Positions 46,616 through 57,119 of a stretch of DNA of 64,000 nucleotides are shown piece after piece. Each line of letters begins with the position of its first letter. The first letter of the stretch is position 1. A program made the translations under genes and the position numbers. The stretch covers positions 8,766 to 72,765 of the forward strand of contig UZAN01039611.1 of assembly GCA_900618425.1 (NCBI GenBank). Reading direction: 5' to 3'. The notes below the pieces were generated by a model, which saw nothing but the letters and a program-made list of their open reading frames with translations, was not told the origin of the DNA and made no database searches. This DNA is from Echinostoma caproni (lineage: Eukaryota > Platyhelminthes > Trematoda > Plagiorchiida > Echinostomatidae).

Positions 46616-46659
46616 TATTTTAGTCATTTTATCAGCTAGTCGAGGCATAAAGTAAATCG

Positions 46660-47635
46660 GTCGTAGAATCTGTATCGTGAGAAGAAATAGACGTTACAGC
46701 TTCACGTGAAGTACCTGTTCACAGGGAAAAAGAGATACAATAAAATGGAATCTTGATGAGGATTGAGCTTATCTTGCCTTCAGCAGATATGATATAATAT
46801 TTCACATCCATCTGAGTTCGGACTGTGTCAAACTAATTACAGTACATGAACCTTGATGAGAGCAAAATTGAGCCGAAAAAATATATACTAACAAATTTTT
46901 AAATATTGAAAATGCGGCATGGCGCTTTTGACAAGTTAGTTCAGAGATAAGAGATAAGGATGTAACATCTGGTACAGATGTTCCGCGGTACACACCGTGC
47001 AACTACATACGAGGTCTTATGGAGATTACACAATAATCGCGAATACAGACGGGACCTGTTCTTTGTGAAAGGGCAATTATAGGACAGATGACTCCAGGCG
47101 ATCGCAGTTATGCGTCATTGAAAATGGATGTGGAAATCATCCAACAAAACGTGTCTGGGGTTACCATTCTATTTTGTTCTTCTCTACTTTATCCGCTTTT
47201 ATAGCCGGCATTTACTTCGTTCTATCCACAAAACAGGTTACACTACCAACAGACTGTACTGATGGTATCTCACACAAACTATGAAAAGTTATAATCCGTC
47301 TGTGTATCAAATTCCCAAGCCCCCTTTCCTCCGCAAACAAACCTTATCACGTCTAGCCATAAAGATTGCATTATCATTTGTGTACAAAGCTGGAACTGGT
47401 TATTGTTAAATGATGGCCACTCTTTAACTTGCTATCCATCCAGTGTTCAAATTTATGCACCCTTGATGTTACAAAAGAAAACCAAGTCAATTTTGAGAGG
47501 AACGACAGGAAATGCTATTGTGACATCAATCAATTTTTGAAAACATATGCACATTGATTGTCATCCCGCGTTAGTTAGTCAAGAAAAATGAAATCATGCA
47601 CAGTTGTAAACTTTACGGCTTAAAGAACTCCTGAG
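46660..47635. other. No gene recognised
   Basis: Nothing supported. Confidence 0.4.
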
Positions 47636-47639
47636 ATTT

Positions 47640-47720
47640 CACAGGTACCAGACCATACGGTTTGAGTCTCAACAGGGACGTGGAATGGCGCGCATCCCTG
47701 GCAATTCCTGCGAGACNCGT
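47640..47720 (+). mobile_element. Possible SINE head relic
   Basis: B-box-like CGGTTTGAGTCTC near 47,659, followed by GGCGCGCATCCC, similar to the SM-alpha spacer. No hammerhead core follows. One unresolved base at 47,717. Confidence 0.3.
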
Positions 47721-48414
47721 TGTTGATCATTGAAGGGGCAAAAACGTTCCCCAAAATATACAACCTACAAACGGATAAGTTTGAATCCGTCGTTAATGTC
47801 TAATGAAGATGGACTAATTTTGTCAAGGAGAAATTATACGTCATACGAATAAAAATGTGAGAGTGACACACATTATTTTCTTCATCTAATGGTGTACAAA
47901 ACCGATGTGATTGTTCGTAAAGAGAGAGAAAAACGTTACCAACCAAAGGATGATATATTGATATACTGAAATTATGATATTCCCCTATACATAACAGATT
48001 GCGCAATCGTCGAGATAGTCCTTTAGAAAATCGCATCAAATAGACATCTCAACGGCGAAGGTTATGTTGATCTGGAAAGGTTACGTTTTTTACGACTATC
48101 TTGAACATTGATCGATCAGTCATTTAGCCATTAAAGTTCAAGTATTTTTCCTTGGTGATTTGTCTCTTAGGCCATTCAGATAATCGTACTATGCATTACC
48201 GCATTGAATACGTTCACTTACGGAAAAATATTACCGAAAGACCGCTTTGCCCCAGATGTTATTTGCCAGTAGGAGAGTAACAACAGTTTTTGCAATTATT
48301 GTAAATCATATGTCAATGTTCATTTTTGGTTCAATCGACCATCACCTGAATTTATTCCTCACGGGCAACCATCAATTTATTTTTTCGGCCACAGACTAAA
48401 AAGTCTTAAAANGG

Positions 48415-48515
48415 AAATAAGATGGAGCATTTCTTCGGTGCATATCTACTAGTGTGTCCGGGATTTTGAAACCGGACCCCTGCCGTGGAGGGAACGTTGG
48501 CGAAATAGCTGAGGA
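48415..48515 (-). mobile_element. Family A SINE, 5' part
   Basis: On the minus strand CTCAGCTATTTCGCC (A-box position) and CGGTTTCAAAATCCCGG (B box) are followed by GTAGATATGCACCGAAG, aligned with GCGGATATGCACTACTG of the intact copy. It breaks off in the hammerhead. Confidence 0.5.
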
Positions 48516-48519
48516 CTGG

Positions 48520-49415
48520 GTGTAAAGGTAAGGCCTTGTAAATTTTCATTCCAAATCAATATCACAATGCGCAAAGTTTTTCAAAATTAGTTAAGAGTAA
48601 TATGCAGAAACACAGTAAAAGGGGTAAACGATCATGTTGCACAATCGCAAGTGCGAAACGGTTGAAGGACTATATACAGAAGTAATAGTAATGCATTTTT
48701 AAGCTTTTACGTATACGACCTAGCCACTGTCAAGCAGAAACCTCGAACTCACAGGATCGGAAAAACCTGTAAACATGTTGCTTTCCACATGCATTCTGTA
48801 AGCTTAAAACAAAACCAGTAAAAAAACCTGGAGCTTTTTTCACCATTTTGAGCAACCAAATGGTTTGCTCTTATTTCCCGTAACAGTGGTTAGAAGTTAA
48901 GATTTTGTGTGGTATTTCTTCCTTTAAACCAAAATGGATGATAAATTATTCCACAAAACCAAACAAGAAAGAAAAACATTGGGTCAGGCTTCCGTACCGA
49001 ATCAGCGTGTGAATTAATTATAAGAAATTTGTTCGCGGACACTCCGGAGTAATTAACCCTCGAAACGTAATTATGGCTTCAACTGTTGGAGTCTCCTTTG
49101 CAGGCAAGCATAAACCGCAATTATAGTACAGTGGCCATGCACGCATGTCCAAATTCGCGCTTCGATCCTCACTACCTTGTGCTGTTGCGCCCCTGTTAGG
49201 GTTTGGGATACAACAAATATAACATTTTTTCACAAATCTTTGCGCAGAAACTAAACATCCTAACAACGAAATAGCATTTGTGCGAATGATGCTGTTGATT
49301 TGCATTTTACGTATAATAAATTCTTCTCTTCTGTTCTTCGTTCGGTCAAATTAACTGACTGAAGACTAACTGAAGACAACACCTGGACAAACACTAATTG
49401 GCAATTTGGTTCAGC
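48520..49415. other. No gene recognised
   Basis: A 95-codon minus-strand frame at 49,305-49,018 lacks start, splice or domain support. Confidence 0.35.
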
Positions 49416-49419
49416 CATG

Positions 49420-49640
49420 GCATGAGCTGGTTCGCGCAGTGGCAACACACGCCGTTCATGCGATGGGTCCGGAGTTCAAATCCCGGACGGGATGGCGGAT
49501 ATGCACTACTGATGAGCTCTAATAAGAGCGAAACTCCAGTCTAGTGCTTTCGAGTGTATGGTTGAATCGATGAACTGAGGATTGTGCGTAAGGGTGAAGT
49601 TCGAAGGATAGTCAGTCAAATCAATCAAATTCTTCTCTGT
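49420..49640 (+). mobile_element. Family A SINE, best preserved copy
   Basis: The tRNA-like head has A box GAGCTGGTTCGCGCAGTGG near 49,427 and B box GGAGTTCAAATCCCGG near 49,471. The spacer GGATGGCGGATAT leads into an intact hammerhead (49,503-49,547), then a body ending GTCAGTCAAATCAATCAAAT. tRNA head plus hammerhead is the plan of the schistosome SM-alpha SINE-like repeats. RNA polymerase III transcription is expected from the boxes. Related copies lie near 26.4, 30.4, 40.1, 48.4 and 56.9 kb. Confidence 0.8.
49503..49547 (+). ncRNA. Hammerhead ribozyme (type I layout), apparently intact
   Basis: Stem I: GCACTA (49,503-49,508) pairs perfectly with TAGTGC (49,542-49,547). Core CTGATGA is at 49,509-49,515. 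Stem II: GCTCT pairs perfectly with AGAGC around the loop AATA. Core GAA is at 49,530-49,532. Stem III: ACT pairs with AGT around CC, a very short stem. The predicted cleavage is after C at 49,541. Every invariant base of the hammerhead consensus is present. Stem III is short, as in other retroelement hammerheads, which may require dimers or loop contacts for full activity. Confidence 0.85.
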
Positions 49641-49649
49641 CAAGTTTTG

Positions 49650-50690
49650 TTTTTCAGATCCCTCGGTAGGGGTAATAATAATAATATTAATCATAACACA
49701 AATAATTCCAGCACACATGCAAACAAACGACAATGTGGACTCCTTTTCGAGATTTAGACCAAAGATTACTTTGCTCGTTCCATTTTTCTCAATTCTTTGA
49801 TTTTGTATTCCACCGATGGGTATTAAACTGTGTTCGTATGGTAGCCGAGTGCAATCGCTTTCAGTCAGATAATTTGGTGCGCATGATCCATTAATAATAC
49901 ACATAAGTATGAGGCTCAACTTGGTCTTAGAAGTAAGCAAATGACCATGTGGTCATCGAAATTAGTAAGTACATTTAGTCAGTTTGTCTGATCATATCCT
50001 TATCGCAGTCATTGGAATCCAACAGAAATGTGGCAAAGGGGACTTTATGTAAGCGGCAAACCTGTGACAGCGTTAAAATGCTAAACCAGTGTCATTTGAT
50101 TTGGGGTCCATAATTTTATGTATAATCCCAGTGAGAGCAGTCTTTGAGGGAGGCGCTAAAGTTCGGTAATAATTGATATTTGCTATTATTCAGAGAATAA
50201 AACTCTAGTGTTCCAGTGTGGAAACAAACGTCCAAATAAGAAAAACGCACGCATGGGGAAACCAAGATAAATCTGTTTGTGATGCTCGAAAGATCACCCG
50301 GTTTGCATATTTGAAACGACAGATGTTACAATTTCTCATCAGGGGTGTGAATATCTTTTTATTAGTAAGCGTTCGGAAAGTCCATGGAGCTATTTCTGGA
50401 TCAAACTTTTGTGAGTTGACTGAGACAAAACCAGTTACAAATGGAGAACGAAAAAACTTCCGGGTTACAAAGGTAGTGCGAGTTGGGGTGAAAAAGGTCC
50501 TGCTTTAATTCAGCTTCCTTGGAATTCAGTAAACCAGAGGAACCAGAATCAGAATGTGACAATATATATGTAAATCTAATTTATTCAAAGACGAGAGGAA
50601 GATAAATGAGTGAAGGATAGCAATGGTGTTTCTAAACCCAAAAGTCTTCCGTGTAGTTTCTGTTCGGGTAGTCAAAAAGTTTCTTTACCC
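49650..50690. other. No gene called; one hydrophobic frame
   Basis: A 144-codon minus-strand frame ends inside the SINE (49,940-49,506). Its first part has a possible signal-like start (KLSLILMCIINGSC) and a membrane-like segment (FVCMCAGIICVMINIIIIT). Since a third of it is SINE, it is not called. Confidence 0.35.
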
Positions 50691-50694
50691 TAAC

Positions 50695-50935
50695 ACGACT
50701 ACCAGTGGCCCACTAACCCGCTTATAGTTCGGACGTCGGCTATTTGTCCTCTGACTTTGGTGAGAAAACACCTCCGCCACGAGAAGGCAGTGAGCAGGGC
50801 TTCTTCAGCAGAGGCTATTTGATACGCTCGGCCTTGTGGGAGCATTCCACCGGGTGCAACGGAAGAGTGACCAGCCGCAACCCTAGACACCCACCCCCGA
50901 CCATACCGAGGCTTTTGGAGGCAGACAAACAATCT
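50695..50935. repeat. Dispersed repeat F, second copy
   Basis: Same orientation as 41,385-41,625. More GC-rich than its surroundings, which suggests it is younger or less decayed. Confidence 0.7.
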
Positions 50936-50939
50936 AATT

Positions 50940-51850
50940 AGATGAGCTGAGTTAAATGGGGTTTGAATGAGCTCTATTAAAATAGCCTAGTTCGGTTGCC
51001 TTTTTTTGGATGTATCCGTTTTCAATCTCTGTATGTATCCACTGTGTTTAGTTCATCAGCGTTAACACTTCATTCCTTTTCGTTTATTTTGACCATATCA
51101 ACTCAGGCAATAATTGCCTGCAGTTGCGCCCCAAAGCAAAATTTAGAAATTACATACACATGGTTGGCTAACACTGAACAAAATTAACATCGCAAGGTGC
51201 CCGGATTAGCATAATTTTAGCTCACATCAAGGGAAATTAGTCGAATGATTGCCAATGAGTGTACCGTGTGCAATAGACAATCATCAAAAATCACTGCATT
51301 ATCACTAACAATGCCGGTTTCATTTTTTTCTAGTGACCATTTCTAGAATTAGTCAATGCTGTTTGAACAATCAACGGGAGAACCAGGAGTAGTTTTTAGT
51401 GTCTTGGGCATGCAACACGATTGATTTCGTTTCTTATATAGGGTTGACGTAGAAGAAGACGAGTGCGAAGGGCCGATCCATGCTTGCAGGCGCAAGTACT
51501 CACCGATGAGCTTGAAAAGGATCTGCCTCAACAGATTTCAGAGCGGAATCATTACCATCCTAACATTGACCAATTAGGCGTTGTAAATAAGGCGTAAAGA
51601 GACAGAAAATGAGATCACATTTATTGGAGTGAACGTCTAATGTCTAACACACGGAACACTTAGCAGACTTACATAGCTTGATTAAATGATCTGGAATAGG
51701 TTATAAAATCTCGCGGTTCCCAATCTGCCCGGAAAGTTCTTTACCGGGAAGTTAGTATTTTCGACAAAACTGTCTGTTGGGCTGATACATAGAATAACTT
51801 CGTCAAAAAACGTTGCGATAACAACGAACTAGCCCACTGAACAACCACCA
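50940..51850. other. No gene recognised
   Basis: Nothing supported. Confidence 0.4.
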
Positions 51851-51853
51851 CCA

Positions 51854-52110
51854 TCACCACCCGGGAAGAAGTCGCAAACTACTTGCCAGAGAGCCCTTTG
51901 AAATGTTTGTGGAAATAACCAAGATATATAAAACGTGTGATGTGCCAGGTCCGAAGAGACCGAATATATCACATGAAACATTGGTAGAAAACTAAGGAAA
52001 ATATTAAGCAAATCAAATTCGATAAAGTTTTTTTTCAACTCACATAGCTAATGACACCACTACATGTCTCGTTTATCACCTTCTGCTCCTCACAATTCTC
52101 ATGAAACGTT
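51854..52110 (-). CDS. Two phase-matched exons with a 52-base intron, 3' end of a gene
   Basis: Exon a, 52,110-52,044 (67 bases), follows AACGTTACAG and reads one base plus 22 codons (TFHENCEEQKVINETCSGVI, then SY) to a GTGAGT donor. The 52-base intron ends with the very strong acceptor AATATTTTCCTTAG. Exon b, 51,991-51,854, continues in phase 0 (FSTNVSCDIFGLFGPGTSHV, then LYILVISTNIS) to TGA after LLPGW. The segment IFGLFGPGTSHV recalls the AIFGP motif in the amino-terminal domain of ionotropic glutamate receptors, but the short C terminus argues against a complete receptor. It could be a truncated or pseudogene end. Family not assigned. Confidence 0.5.
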
Positions 52111-52274
52111 CTGTAACGTTCGAATCAAGGAAGTGACCATTTTGTCTTTTTCTAAGTTTAAAAGCTATTGGAGATCCAGCAAGAATTATTTTTAGGGGAG
52201 AATCCCCAAAGCAAATAGAAGATTGACCTTTCAAACCTCTAAAATACTTTATTATTGGGTATTGTAAAAACAAC

Positions 52275-52610
52275 TTGAAGTTTCTGATTTCACACAAACG
52301 AAGTCAGCTGTGTAGTCTGACAGAGTTCAACATGAATTTTGGTAGCCAGGCTCAGGAATGCACGTTAAATTCCGCAAATTTAAACCGGGAACTGGGAAAT
52401 TTCGGAGACTGTAAATCTTCCACGAATCAAACCTCCATGTCGGTGGGCAGTGTTACCCTTGGAAATCTGGATGCACAGATATTTCGAATAACTTCATGTT
52501 TAGAGTACTTTCCTTTTGTACGGTTCATGCTTACACAGTCGGGCTGGGCCAGTGTGGCATGCTTTTTATGTGAATACTACATCCTTCATGTTTGTTACTT
52601 TTCTATCTGA
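52275..52610 (+). CDS. Candidate open frame, unknown product
   Basis: 111 codons without a stop (TEFNMNFGSQAQECTLNSAN, then NQTSMSVGSVTLGNL) in a 38 percent GC context. It has no strong splice signals and no recognised domain. Chance is possible. Confidence 0.25.
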   Translation: MKFLISHKRSQLCSLTEFNMNFGSQAQECTLNSANLNRELGNFGDCKSSTNQTSMSVGSVTLGNLDAQIFRITSCLEYFPFVRFMLTQSGWASVACFLCEYYILHVCYFSI

Positions 52611-52619
52611 TATAGTGCA

Positions 52620-54230
52620 TTTCACCGATGTTGACGGATGATGACCGTCTGTGTTGGTCTGCCGTTCACTGCATCCTAATAAAATGTTCATTCACTATAA
52701 TAATTTGCTTAGGGTTTTGGTCTTTAAAGTTTATGTTGAGACACAAGGTTTTGAGACCAAATTCGAACCTTCTCTGCTGGCAAGGACAATCAAGTCGGGC
52801 TAATCACGGACCATTTATAATAGCAGGAAAAAAACATTTCAATGTATCGGCCAAACTAATGACATTCTTTGGTTGCTAAAAGTGAAGTGAATATCCTCTA
52901 GGTTATCACTCCATCAGTCTGGCACTAAAGACATTGCTTCACTTGCGCATCGCTTGCTTTCGGAATTATTTTATTCGTAACAATAAGCTTTCACAGGGTT
53001 CTGACAAAGTCGTTGGCTAGTTTACACATAGAATAAGAGATGTAAACCGTCAAACTATATATTTCTGGTCTACAATGCAATGCTAATGGATGTCAGTAAA
53101 CTGTTCTATTTATGTAGATGCTCAGTTATATGTGGTATTCTGTGCAATTTACTTCTACGGGTAACAGTGAAGAGATAATTGGTAAGTTTACTTCTGTCCA
53201 CCCCCTCCAATTCGTTCCCTCCTGCTTTCAATACGACAAATCACGGGTAGCTTAAAAGTCACATGATGCCACAGACTGAAACGTTTGAGAAAGGTAAACG
53301 CAGAGGGCCAGCCATTATTCATTAACTGTATTATTTTACTTTATTCAGAAATACGCAAACATTTAAAGGAAAAACAAATTGCATAGGGCGTTTCCCTATT
53401 TGACAAACTCTCACGGAATAAAAACGGTTAAAATGCCAATTTTCATCATATTTTTGGAAACGCCTAGTAGTGTAACTTGATGATTATGCTTAAGACTCAA
53501 GAAAAGTAATCAATATTTTGACCCGCTTGAATACAAATTCACGTGATGTTTATACCAGTTGAGATGAGAAAGTGAGAATGATCAAAAAATATCATGTAGT
53601 AGAGGTTAAATTTGAAGTCTGAAAAAAGGAATGATGTAATGAGATCAACTATTCTATTCGCTTGTCAAGAGAGAAAAGAAGGGTGTAACGAACTGCTCTC
53701 CCTTCTGAGCTCGTGCAGTACAGACATGAGACAGATCGAAAGAACTTCATGTATTGAATAGTTGGGAAACAATTGATGCAAGTAGACTGATGGATAGACC
53801 AATGAAAAGAAAGTAGTAAGTTTCTTTTTTGTGCAGATACGATCGAAACTAGACGTTTCAATATGCTAGTTCAACATGTGTTTTTATGACGCGAGAGTTG
53901 CTTGCAAATCATTAAAATGGAACCTCTCGTCCAACCACAGGATAAAATGTCATAGCGTAAGTAAATCTAGCGTGACTAATTGTATCGTCAAACAGCGTCA
54001 CATGATTTGTGGCAATAACACCTGTGATTGGAGATAGCATTACAATTTATCGATATTTTAGAGAACCGTTGTACACAGGATAATTAGAACATCCGGTTTG
54101 GTAAGTGGGAAGCTGGTTCAAAGTAAAGCATTTAGGTGGATTTTAGGTATGTTCGAAGTGCGTTCAGGATTGCACCATAATGTCCACAACAGTTCTGTGA
54201 GGACCGAATACACTGGGTTGTTTTATCAAA
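52620..54230. other. No gene recognised
   Basis: Nothing supported. Confidence 0.4.
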
Positions 54231-54232
54231 CG

Positions 54233-54271
<39 letters not shown>

Positions 54272-54277
54272 ATATAT
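54233..54277. repeat. (TATC)n microsatellite
   Basis: About ten TATC units, then TATATATA. Confidence 0.95.
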
Positions 54278-54945
54278 GGAAATAGGCATACTGTACTGCC
54301 AAGCGGAGGTTACTTCTCAATGAGAGATCGAGAAGCCGTCAAAAACAGAACGATTTTGAACAGATGATAAAATAAACCGACACTAATTAAAAAAACAAGT
54401 TACTTAAATAATATTTTGTCATAAAAAGGAAACACACCCATACCCGTGACGATAGAATTAGTGTGAAGTATTTATATTATTTTTACTGACATTGTTTCAA
54501 AAGGGAATAAATTGTGATGTGAGATCTATAACATGTATGACTGAGGAACCTTAATGCAACAGATTTAATCAGGAGCTTTTGGTCACGTCGGCTGCAAACT
54601 GCGTCAACACGTCCATACCTACATGCATTTCTAGTCTTCTTATTTTAAAGTGTCCCTGATGAAATGAGAATAAAATCAGCGCTCTATGTGAAGACTGTAT
54701 TTTGGTTAAAATCGACGCACAGTTAAACCTTTTGTCTTCTTCACAAAACGTATAAATGACTCAATTCGATCTGATGATTCTGTGAGCCCAAGTTTTAACG
54801 ATTCACCTTTATGTGGTTCACGGTACCCTCTATGGCCTAAATAAGGCTAAGCACAATATATAAAGTTGTGCTTCAGAGATCGGTATGTATTAATCCCTTT
54901 TTGACTGTGATTTGGATTGAAGCTGTTGTGTCATTCGATTTATAG

Positions 54946-55066
54946 TGGAGTAGAACGTATACTGGCCCCAGGACATAAACTAGAATCTGTGAATAGTTTG
55001 TTTAACTTGATGCATATGCAAGAGGAATTGACCGAAGTACACCAGCACCAAGAGAATTCATCATTG
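54946..55066 (+). CDS. Internal exon, unknown product
   Basis: The acceptor GTGTCATTCGATTTATAG ends at 54,945 and a GTGAGT donor starts at 55,067. The 121-base exon is open as one base plus 40 codons (GVERILAPGHKLESVNSLF, then NLMHMQEELTEVHQHQENSS). The second half looks helical and hydrophilic, possibly coiled. No family recognised. Among the single-exon calls this has the cleanest combination of acceptor, donor and composition. Confidence 0.55.
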
Positions 55067-55069
55067 GTG

Positions 55070-55712
55070 AGTTAAATGACATGAAAACGATTAACTTAAT
55101 TTTGAAAATGCAATGAGAAATATTTGGTCGAAAGCAAATAACGAGTCTTTAATCGGCATTCGCTTAGACAAATCGCTAACCTGTACTATAAGCCCATTCT
55201 TTGGCTCCGTTAACGTGTGTACGTTTTCCCACGGATTACGGACAACTGGATTGCGTAAAAATTACATTCTCGAAATGTTTGGTCAATGTCCATCGGGTTG
55301 GGGGTTTTGATGCCATTTTTTCCACTTCCATTGGTTGACCATAGTCAGGTTCGGCAACATTGCCATACTTTCTTGTTCCATATGATCCTAATAGTAGATG
55401 TCATGAATATCCCTTGTCCTTTTCCCACATCCGCTGCACCATTCGTTCTTTATGGATGCTGACATTCAGTATTCCCATAAGGCGCCAGTTGAGTCGGTAA
55501 TGGAAAGTAATTGGCTTTTGAGAAATCGTGCTACTGCGTGCTCTTTGTTTCACATAGTTCCAAGTACTCGTTGGTGACTTATATGGCATGCTCTCGCACT
55601 AGCCAGTTCTGGGTTTGGTCTTCTTCAAGTCAAAAGGCATACTGCACCTACCGTTGGTCTTTGTGGTGAGATCACCCTACGCATGCCGAAATCCTGACTT
55701 TTTACGTCAAAC
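55070..55712. other. No gene recognised
   Basis: A minus-strand frame near 55,589-55,401 (NWRLMGILNVSIHKERMVQ) has a coding look but no splice support or match. The stretch ends at the gap. Confidence 0.3.
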
Positions 55713-56463
55713 NNNNNNNNNNNNNNNNNNNNNNNNNNNNNNNNNNNNNNNNNNNNNNNNNNNNNNNNNNNNNNNNNNNNNNNNNNNNNNNNNNNNNNNN
55801 NNNNNNNNNNNNNNNNNNNNNNNNNNNNNNNNNNNNNNNNNNNNNNNNNNNNNNNNNNNNNNNNNNNNNNNNNNNNNNNNNNNNNNNNNNNNNNNNNNNN
55901 NNNNNNNNNNNNNNNNNNNNNNNNNNNNNNNNNNNNNNNNNNNNNNNNNNNNNNNNNNNNNNNNNNNNNNNNNNNNNNNNNNNNNNNNNNNNNNNNNNNN
56001 NNNNNNNNNNNNNNNNNNNNNNNNNNNNNNNNNNNNNNNNNNNNNNNNNNNNNNNNNNNNNNNNNNNNNNNNNNNNNNNNNNNNNNNNNNNNNNNNNNNN
56101 NNNNNNNNNNNNNNNNNNNNNNNNNNNNNNNNNNNNNNNNNNNNNNNNNNNNNNNNNNNNNNNNNNNNNNNNNNNNNNNNNNNNNNNNNNNNNNNNNNNN
56201 NNNNNNNNNNNNNNNNNNNNNNNNNNNNNNNNNNNNNNNNNNNNNNNNNNNNNNNNNNNNNNNNNNNNNNNNNNNNNNNNNNNNNNNNNNNNNNNNNNNN
56301 NNNNNNNNNNNNNNNNNNNNNNNNNNNNNNNNNNNNNNNNNNNNNNNNNNNNNNNNNNNNNNNNNNNNNNNNNNNNNNNNNNNNNNNNNNNNNNNNNNNN
56401 NNNNNNNNNNNNNNNNNNNNNNNNNNNNNNNNNNNNNNNNNNNNNNNNNNNNNNNNNNNNNNN
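55713..56463. other. Assembly gap (N)
   Basis: 751 unresolved bases. Confidence 1.
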
Positions 56464-56924
56464 AAGCGTTTTGTCGATGGGACCGTAACGCAATGAATAG
56501 GCCTAACGGGCGATAACAAGTGCTCCAGTAAGATAAAAACACCTATTGCAATGATAAAAGCGTACCCGATTGTAAACTTTGATGTGATATAACGGGGGCT
56601 GAGCATTTAAAACGAAAATAAAAGCAGTCAAATGGGATCCGAAATGATTGCTTCTCATGGCAGCTATACTTACAGTTCTTCTACGGATCAAACGACGGCT
56701 CTATACTTGTAGATAATGTATGCCACTCGATTCTCCTTGAAACTCGATTGAGCGAATGATGACAGAACAGGCGAAACTGCAGGAACAATGACATAAATGG
56801 AATTTAAAGCGACAATAATAACGATAAAAAGGACTCGACATCGTCAAACAAAATCAGTTACTAACTATTTTCAAGGACGATATGCTAACAAACCACGGTT
56901 GGTGTTTTTGATCATCTTGTGTAT

Positions 56925-57110
56925 AAGCCGGGTGCCGCGGAGTGGCATCTTCCATAGTAATGGTNGAGTCCACATATTGAACTAGATGTTGGACACACCA
57001 TCGGCGAGGTCCTACGAAGTCGAAACTGGTTGCGTTCAAATTGTATGATTGACGGGATGAACCCATAATTGTGCGTAAACACGGAGTCCCAATGACAGTC
57101 AGGTAAGATG
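56925..57110 (+). mobile_element. Family A SINE, decayed hammerhead
   Basis: Head GGGTGCCGCGGAGTGGCA matches GGTTCGCGCAGTGGCA of the 49.4 kb copy. ACACCATCGGCGAGG then GTCGAAACTGG stands in place of the hammerhead. The 3' part ATAATTGTGCGTAA and GACAGTCAGG matches GGATTGTGCGTAA and GATAGTCAG. One unresolved base at 56,965. Confidence 0.6.
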
Positions 57111-57119
57111 AAACAATTG

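Noticed and set aside
49506..49940. 144-codon secreted or membrane protein on the minus strand
   Set aside because: The last third is the complement of a SINE, and no splice or homology support exists.
10370..57110. Functional tRNA genes
   Set aside because: A and B boxes occur, but no complete cloverleaf with paired acceptor stem is seen; all are SINE heads.
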